Shown: positions 57,073 to 64,000 of the stretch, in pieces
Numbering within the stretch: the stretch's first letter is position 1
How the letters are laid out: each line of letters opens with the position of its first letter
The notes under the pieces: generated by a model
What the model was told of the DNA's origin: nothing
Database searches by the model: none
What the model saw: only the letters and a program-made list of their open reading frames with translations
Made by a program: the position numbers and the translations under genes
Source: Orientallactaga sibirica
Taxonomy: Eukaryota > Chordata > Mammalia > Rodentia > Dipodidae
Length of the DNA stretch: 64,000 bases
Direction: 5' to 3'
Assembly (NCBI GenBank): GCA_036365145.1
Contig: JAEOAD010000012.1
Coordinates: 45,329,001-45,393,000 of the forward strand

Positions 57073-57878
57073 AGATTCTTTTTGCTAAATGATTTTTTAT
57101 TAAGAGCTTGAGAACTGTCACTATGTAATTAAATCCACAATTCAAAAGAAAAGCTTTGAAGGTACTTTTGTTTTAAAATTTTCTGTGGCTGTGCTGGTAA
57201 TATTTTCCTGCTTCACACCTACTCAAAACCCCAAAGGTTTGTCCTGGATGCCTGGCATGACTATAATTACAGTACAGTTCTCCAGTGCATAGTTCAATCA
57301 CAGCAGACAACTATTGATTTGTGTGTAAATCAAAATACATGTAATTTCCTCTTCTCTGGGAGTTGTTAAAATGTATTAACAAACAGCCTGGGGTTTGATG
57401 TTTTGGATATGGCAACCGTGGGGTATGGGTTGATTGCTTGTATTTTTCTTGTTTCCTTTTTTTCTGATCTTCCTAAGAACTGAAATAGCCTTTTCTAGGT
57501 AAAAAGCTCTGCCAACATGTTCCAACAAATTCCTGTTCATGGATGTGAGGGCATCCAGCTGTGACATCAGTCACCCCATTAATTGCCAGAGTTAATTCGG
57601 CTGATCTGGATGGCTATGTGGGTGTCCCCTTCCTCCCTCACCACTCCATGTGCATCCCTCCCAAAGCTGCGTGCTCCATCCAAGATCCCCAAACAGGAGA
57701 GGACAGTCCTCAGTCAAGGGTAGACGAGTAGCTTGCTCCCCTGCTACAACCTCCAAACCAGCTCTCAAATTCTGTTCAGTTTCACACTGGGTCACACAGA
57801 ATCAGAAGAGATTTACCAAGGCTTCAGCAGAACAGGAAGGTTGAAATTCTGATAACACACCAAGCTCTCCCTTTCACT
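57073..57878. other. No recognised feature
   Basis: Unique-looking. Confidence 0.4.
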
Positions 57879-57894
57879 GCTTTTTTTTGGCTTT

Positions 57895-58031
57895 TCGAGG
57901 TAGGGTCTCACTCTAGCCAGGCTGACCTGGAATTCACTATGTAGTCTCAGGGTGGCCTCGAACTCATGGTGATCCTCCTACCTCTGCCTCCTGAGTGCTG
58001 GGATCAAAGGCGTGCACCACCACGCCTGGCT
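57895..58031 (-). mobile_element. B1 SINE, TSD
   Basis: CCTTTCACTGCTTTT and CCTTTCAATGCTTTT flanks. Near-consensus. Confidence 0.9.
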
Positions 58032-58177
58032 CCTTTCAATGCTTTTATAGACTTTTCTGAAGCCCACTTTCTTCACTGTCATGACTCAGATAACATCCCA
58101 GCACAAATCTCTTTTTGTTTGTTTGTTTGTTTGCTTTTATTTGGGTAGCAATAGTAATAACACAAGGTGTTCATTCT

Positions 58178-58360
58178 TTTTTAAAAGAAAAAGAGATTTA
58201 TTTATTTGAGAGAAGGAGGTAGAAGGATAGTCTTCCAGGTCCTTCAGTCACGTCAATTCAACTCCAGACGCATGCACCACCTTGTACATCTGGGGAAATG
58301 AACCTAGGTCCTTAGGCTTCTCAGGCGAGCGCCTTAACTGTGAAGCCATCCCTCCAGCCT
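58178..58360 (-). mobile_element. DIP SINE, perfect TSD
   Basis: TGTTCATTCT at 58168-58177 and 58361-58370. Lacks part of the central block. Confidence 0.88.
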
Positions 58361-58370
58361 TGTTCATTCT

Positions 58371-59208
58371 CTTCTTGCATACACAAAACACTCTGCTAAG
58401 AGATGGCATAGTATAATGGAAACGGGCAAAGTAGATAAATGACCTTGGTATGTGGTTGGCTCTGCTATGGCTTTGGCGAAATCTTATATACCTTCTCTAG
58501 ACCCAGGTTTCCTGTCTACAAAAAAAATGAATTGGGTACTACTGCCGTCCACATTGTACAGCATGAAAGTTGAGAGTATAAACACAGAGAACACAGGCTC
58601 TCTAAGAAACAATTACCCCCACCACATTTTGGCCACAACAGGTCCATTAGCCATGTTTGTAGCTAGATTTGCATACTAGGTTCTCCACAGAGAATGGAGT
58701 TGTATAAGTTTGAAGAAACATCTTTGGTCTTTCCATGTCTTACCATGAGTCTGTGACTTTTTGCATGATGACAGAGAGACTTGATTTCCTGCAGTGCACG
58801 CTTGTGCTCATGCATGACAGCTTTCTTTAATGTAACCTCCTCTGCCATCAGAAACATGGATTTATTAAGCATCTACTCATGCATGGCACCATGAGGTTAC
58901 TTTTTAGCAAAAGCAAAGTTTACATGTTTTATTTTATATTTAAAAGGCTCACTGCAGAGTTTGCAAAAAGGTAAATCCTGACTATTCTTTTAATATAATG
59001 TCAGTATTAAGTAGCAGAGGTAGAAATGAAAATGGCTAGTACATTTGAAAATGCTTTGTAACCCAAACTATTATAGTCACCAAGCCATTAAATATTTCAC
59101 CTAAAACCGCTTTTACCAGAGGTATTCATATAATACCTGACAGAAAGTTATCATGGCTCTGTGTAAATGAAGAAAATTCAATACTCACATACATACAAAT
59201 CCACACAC
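58371..59208. other. No recognised feature
   Basis: AT-rich unique-looking. Confidence 0.4.
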
Positions 59209-59209
59209 A

Positions 59210-59261
<52 letters not shown>

Positions 59262-59292
59262 AAAGAGAAAAAGAGAGAAAGAGAGAAAGAAT
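59209..59292. repeat. (GAAA)n microsatellite
   Basis: About 13 pure GAAA units, then a degenerate GAGAAA run. Confidence 0.92.
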
Positions 59293-59940
59293 TAAAGACT
59301 GAGGCCTACCTAAGAAGATCACAAGCCAAAACAGGCTTTCTTAGGTCTGAACACAAATGACAAAAGGAAATGAATCATACTAGGCTAAAATGGAGCCCCA
59401 GCAATAGGTCCCCTGTGAGGGGAAACCAGTATCAATACTAGATAATCACATATACCAGATCTCAATACTGGATAATCAGAATCATATAGCAATACTAGAA
59501 TCAGCTCAGATCCCTTTGCACACCATTACCTGTCCACTTTATCAAAGAAACTTTGTCATCAAGGTTGGAACACACATTTAAAATCTCCAGACGCCTGTAA
59601 TCTGTCCCCATTTTCTTCCCACCTGCTTTCACTTTCATTCGTCTACTTTGCACTGGTTTGGCTGACAAAAAAGCATTTCAATTCTCCTGAGTGCAGATTC
59701 AGCACAGCTCCTATGTGCAGGCATAACCCTCTAGCCCAGGAGAAACAGCCCAGGTACTGCAGGGTTCAGGTGATTTTTCAGTGCTGTAATAAGAAGAGGG
59801 GGAGAATTATGATCATCTAATAGACAATTCAAATGGTACAAAGAGTTTCTTCTCAAATGTCAATGATATTCTAAAATGTGACTCAAAATTTACTTAAAAT
59901 TTATTGCCTATCACAGAAGTAAAGATTAGAATGAATGTCA
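59293..59940. other. No recognised gene; short local repeat
   Basis: 'caatactagataatcac' and variants recur at 59431-59505. Confidence 0.4.
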
Positions 59941-60112
59941 GGCTGGAGTGATGGCTTAGCAGTTAAGGCACTTGCATGTGAAACCAGAGGACCTAGGTTT
60001 GATTCCCCAGTACCCATGAAAGCCCGATGCACTAGGTAGTTCATTTACAGTGGCTAGAAGCCCTAGAGAACCCATAATCTCTCTCAAATAAATAAATAAA
60101 ATTTTAAAAATT
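59941..60112 (+). mobile_element. DIP SINE, internal deletion
   Basis: Lacks the CATGCATCTGGAG block. Short CT tract and (AAAT)n. Confidence 0.82.
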
Positions 60113-60233
60113 TAAATAAAGTGCATGTCATATAACATTGAATATCAGAGGCACCTCCTCACGAGAGTATGTGATAACAGAAAATGCATCTAAAAAGCTA
60201 GTAGTTTATGGGCAAAATTCTAGCTACACCATA

Positions 60234-60695
60234 TGATGGTTCTATGGCTGCTTGAACCAACAGATGGGGTCCACTTGAACCCAAAGCCACATGGAACACT
60301 TGATAGTGGTGTTTCCCAAAACTTTCTGCTTTTTGATATATGATATATGATATAATGAGAACAGTGTACATCTGCCTTTTCTGGGCTACTAATGTGACTA
60401 GTTATGGCCAATAACTATGAGTAGAAAGGGGGGGAACCACTTTCAACATGGAACATTCGGTAAGCAATGCAAAACCTTTAAGAGCTTTTCCAGCCACTCT
60501 GGCACAGTGACCAGAGTCAGTAATGGATAGTGTCCCATTTATCTATGTCCTAGAATGACACCAACAGAGCTCAGGCCACCATTATAGAAACACAATAGCA
60601 CACAAGCAGTAAACCATTGTTTCCTTAGACTGCTGAGACCCAGATAGTTTGTTACTGCAGCATCACCTGGTCTATCCTGACTGATGCAATGTTCC
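60234..60695 (+). mobile_element. Possible old MLT1-like remnant
   Basis: The 3' part 'tttgttactgcagcatcacc' and 'tatcctgactgatgcaat' resembles the ends of old MLT1-age elements. Confidence 0.35.
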
Positions 60696-60984
60696 CTAAA
60701 CAGGCTACCACAACAGACTCAAAGGGCTGTTCTTCACTGGGAATCCCCCAGTCTGAGGTAATGGCTGCCTCAAGATGATTGCCCTGGTCCTCCAGCCTCA
60801 CTTCCCTAAAAAGGATTCTCAAGCCAAAGATACTGTTCAGGTCAGGGGCCTTTCTTTCAAAATGATTGTCCTGCCAATTAATTACTTTTATAGGTTAGAC
60901 CATTGCTTAGATTAAAGTGTCAGAATAAAATGAAAAAAGCCTACAAAGTCTACTGAGGGGACTCCATATAAACATCATAAGTAG

Positions 60985-61130
60985 TAGCCAGGCATGGTGG
61001 TGCACGCCTTTAATCCCAGCACTCGGGAGGCAGAGGTAGGAGGACCACTGAGAGTTCGAGGCCACCCTGAGACTACATAGTGAATTCCAGGTCAGCCTGA
61101 GCCAGAGGAGACCCTACCTTGAAAAAAAAA
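60985..61130 (+). mobile_element. B1 SINE, TSD
   Basis: ATCATAAGTAG at 60974-60984 and ATCACAAGTAG at 61131-61141. Near-consensus. Confidence 0.92.
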
Positions 61131-61141
61131 ATCACAAGTAG

Positions 61142-61461
61142 CTTCTAAACAATATGAACTTGCACAGCTCCATGCCTTTTCAGCATAAAGCCTGCCCCGC
61201 ATCACATGAGAAACATGTTGGCATATGATACTTTTCCCCCACATCGATTTCAGGCTGTTTACAATTAGCCCATGATTATTCTGAAGAAATATAATTCTTA
61301 AAGCCAATGTTCATCGGCTTTTCATGCTCAGTCCTTCCTTTCATTTTGATTACAGCCGCTAGTCATTTCTCATCGTGCTGACTCATCACAAGAGTTATCT
61401 CTGAGAGCAGGACTCCTGGAAATTTCACCACAGCATGGGGGATTTGAGGACTTTTGAGTTT

Positions 61462-61494
<33 letters not shown>

Positions 61495-61714
61495 CAATCT
61501 TTTTCCCAGATCTGTGATTTTAAATTATTTCAAATAATTTTAAAGTAAATGCATTTTTCAGTGGGGAAAAGACTCGCTTTCTAAACAGGCTTATTATCAA
61601 ATTAAAAACAGTTTGACAGAAACCACCACTAGCAGAAAACTACAAAAAAAAAAAAAAAAGATAGAAATAAAGTAAGTCACGCTGTTTTAAAATGTTCTTT
61701 CCTTTTCTCATTAT
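61142..61714. other. No recognised gene; long T-run
   Basis: Unbroken T-run of about 30 at 61463-61492, and an A-run at 61645-61660. Confidence 0.5.
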
Positions 61715-61877
61715 TTCTTTTCTTTTCTTTTTCTTTTTTCAAGGCAGGGCCTCACTCTAGCCTAGGCTGACCTGGAACTCACTCTATAGTTCCAGGCTGG
61801 CTTCAAACTCGTGGTGATCCTCCTACGTGTGCCTGACCTGTGTGCTGGGATTAAAGGCATGCACCACCATGCCCTGT
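61715..61877 (-). mobile_element. B1 SINE
   Basis: TTTTC tail, 'gcagggcctcactctagcc', and 'attaaaggcatgcaccacc'. Confidence 0.85.
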
Positions 61878-62526
61878 TCCCTTATTTGTTTAAAGTTGAG
61901 AATCTATAAGAAGAACTTTAGCAAGATAGGTAAATTCTACCTTCAACAACCACAAACTTCAGGACATGTTCCCTAAATGTAGTGTTTAGAATAAGGTGTT
62001 ATATTTATCTGGTGTTTCCCTTTGGTCTCCTTAAAGCAAAATATGTATTACTTAAGATTCCATGAATGCTTGCAAACACCTCATCACAAGTGCAAATAAG
62101 AAATTGATGATACAAGGACCCATCTGTTCATGCATTTAACTGCCTTGAACAAGTAATTGCCTATGTTTGAAAGAGCCTACTTTAAAACTCAATTTAAGTA
62201 TTTTTTTTTTTTTTAGTAATTCTATATTAACACAGAGCAAGCTTGAACTTTTTCTTGGAACAAATACTTTTAAATGTGTAGCCAAACCACCTATAATTTT
62301 TAGACTTTAAGAACCTACCCCAGAAGCCATTCCTACCATAACTGATATCAAAAAGACCTGCAATGTTTTCTAAATAAAGCAGCCCATATCCTCATGGGAA
62401 TTGGTACTAACCCAAGTGCCTTTTGGGGGCTGTATTTTCATTCATTCCTCCAGCAGATACAGTGTTTATGAAATGCCTGCCACACACAAAGCTTTCTGTT
62501 CTAAGTCCATGTACATTATAAAAATG
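61878..62526. other. No recognised feature
   Basis: AT-rich unique-looking. Confidence 0.4.
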
Positions 62527-62612
62527 AAGCCCTGGGCATATAGCTCAGTGATAGAGAACTTGTCTAGTATGCAAGGTTGGATCCCCACTGCAAAACAAAG
62601 AAGAAAGGGTGA
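62527..62612 (+). mobile_element. ID SINE (left half of an ID-B1 arrangement)
   Basis: 'gggcatatagctcagtgatag' and 'ggttggatccccactgc', truncated between the boxes. Confidence 0.65.
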
Positions 62613-62661
62613 GAGGGAAGAAAATTCTAATGGGAAATTTTCTCCCTAGGAAGTATGCAAT

Positions 62662-62805
62662 CAGCTGGACATGGTGGCTTACACTTAGAATTCTATCACT
62701 AAGGAGGCTGGGGGACAAGAGTCCAAGGCCAACTTAGGCTGCATAATGAGTTCCAGGCTAGCCAGAGCTACACAGCAAGAACTTGTCTCAAACAAACAAA
62801 ACATT
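62662..62805 (+). mobile_element. Old B1 SINE
   Basis: 'agctggacatggtggcttac' to 'gaacttgtctcaaacaaac', about 50 bases after the ID. Confidence 0.7.
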
Positions 62806-62971
62806 CAAAAGCAGCAGCTTGCAAGCAATAGGAAAATAGAAAAGTTGAAGCTAATTGCCCAAAATACAAACAGCTCTGTTATGCAAAGGTGTGTAAATAC
62901 CTGTTACCTCACTATCTCACACCGTCTAGCAGAACAGGCATATGTGTTTTGGGGAAAAAATTGCCAAAGTG

Positions 62972-63262
62972 GGGCTGGAGAGGTGGTTCAGCAGGTAAGA
63001 GTGCTTCCTGAGCAAACATGAGGGATCCTGAGACTGGCTGAGTGTGATTTTCCAGTAAGCTGGGTATGGTCACACGTGTCTGTAACCCCGGTCCTGTGAG
63101 GAGCAGAGACAAGCTCCCAGCATTAGTGAGAAACTTGGTGTCAAGGAGACACATGGGTGCTTGGGTGGGGACAAAGCACGCATCTGCATACCCACAGGCA
63201 TACATCACATACACACAGCACAAAACACATAATATAAAAACATACATACAACAATAAAATGG
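62972..63262 (+). mobile_element. B4-type SINE
   Basis: Head GGGGCTGGAGAGGTGGTTCAG, diverged body, and a CA/CATA-rich tail. Confidence 0.55.
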
Positions 63263-63479
63263 CAAAAGCACCTTTGAGTTGGGCCCACTTCCCTCACATG
63301 GACTTGGGAGGTTACTCAGTCTCCTCTCAGTCATCATTTCTCTTTAGCTGCTATTGACTTTGCCCTCCCCCCAGCCCGAGCCAAAAGCCTTTACCAACTT
63401 CCTATGCCAACATGACACTTCTTTGCTATTGCCAAGTGCCCTGTTCCTCTCCTCACTGACCCTTGTCTTTAAATATTAA

Positions 63480-64000
63480 AACTCTCATATTAAGATTTTC
63501 AGCCCAACTCCTCGCCCAGAAGCCCACACTGATCTAGGAAACCACTTAGCCAGCGTCTTCTCTTCCGTCAGACTTTGTCTCCTAAAAATCAACACAAATC
63601 TCTTTGTTTCTTCCAACCATTTCCTCATCTCAGTGCGAGGCAGTCTAAACCTTCTAGATACGCTCATCACTTCCTTCTGTCTTTCTCTCACGGTAGATAC
63701 CCAACCCATCGGCCGATCTCTGCACTCTACTTCCAGAGACAGCCAAACCAGCTCCACCATTGCCACCCCAGCTCAAGACTTGATCACTCCTTGCCTGGAT
63801 GATGGCAGTTGCGTCCACGCTGGATTGCCATGTCCCACCCCAGCTCCTCCAAAGCTATTCCCCCACTTAGTCATTGAAGTGGTCCTTTCAAAAGCCGGCT
63901 TATGTCAGTCACCCTTCTGACCAAAAGCCCCAAACGGCTTTCCTTCTTACTCAGAGTCAAAGCGGAATTTCTGACAAGAATCTACGAGATCCTTCATGGT
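63480..64000 (+). mobile_element. L2-like repeat, continues past the window
   Basis: 'cctggatgatggcagttgcg', 'gtggtcctttcaaaagcc' and 'cggctttccttcttactcag' follow the repeat read as L2. A 95-codon frame at 63633-63920 lies inside it. Confidence 0.5.

Noticed and set aside
62912..63337. 141-codon open frame on the minus strand
   Set aside because: It lies mostly in the antisense of a B4-type SINE and its CA-rich tail.

Overview
The window is mammalian nuclear DNA, and its repeats point to a rodent. It is dense in two short interspersed element (SINE) types: a rodent B1 (7SL RNA-derived) with an unusual body and a tRNA-derived B2/DIP-type SINE ending in CT-rich and (AAAT)n tails. B4-type and ID-type composites are also present, together with rodent MaLR LTRs (MT/ORR1-like) and older mammalian MIR, L2 and MLT1 remnants. 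From memory, the B1 body and the abundant B2/DIP-type element fit a jerboa or relative (Dipodoidea) best. That assignment is an inference and was not checked by a search.

I find no functional protein-coding gene, no tRNA or rRNA gene, no CpG island and no CRISPR array. The open reading frames are short and lie in repeats, microsatellites or unremarkable unique sequence. The window therefore reads as an intergenic region or the interior of a large intron.

The one gene-derived feature is a badly decayed processed (intronless) copy of RBM39 at about 25515-28560. It runs from just after the start codon to close to the stop codon of the parent mRNA. It is cut into pieces by two DIP SINEs, a truncated DIP plus a B1 at one target site, a MaLR LTR and a B4-type element.

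Layout: 1-14 kb is a repeat mosaic with a MaLR solo LTR at 7.4 kb. 14.8-17.2 kb and 19.5-20.9 kb are the main repeat-poor blocks of the left half. 21-35 kb is SINE-rich and carries the RBM39 pseudogene and an antisense L1 3' end. 36.07-38.6 kb is a local tandem duplication (about 2.2 copies of a 1.1-1.2 kb unit) whose joints are AAC/TA/GTT hairpins. 38.6-43.9 kb holds nested insertions: a B4 split by an L1-like fragment, an L1 with a possible 3' transduction, and a B4 carrying three B1 pieces. 44-49 kb is DIP-rich with a second MaLR LTR sitting inside a B1. 49.5-54.4 kb has old LTR-like and L2 remnants around a repeat-free AT-rich block at 52.4-53.9 kb. 54.6-64 kb returns to a scattered SINE mosaic and ends in an L2 remnant.

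Repeat boundaries were read by eye and may be off by 5-20 bases, except where a target-site duplication (TSD) is given.
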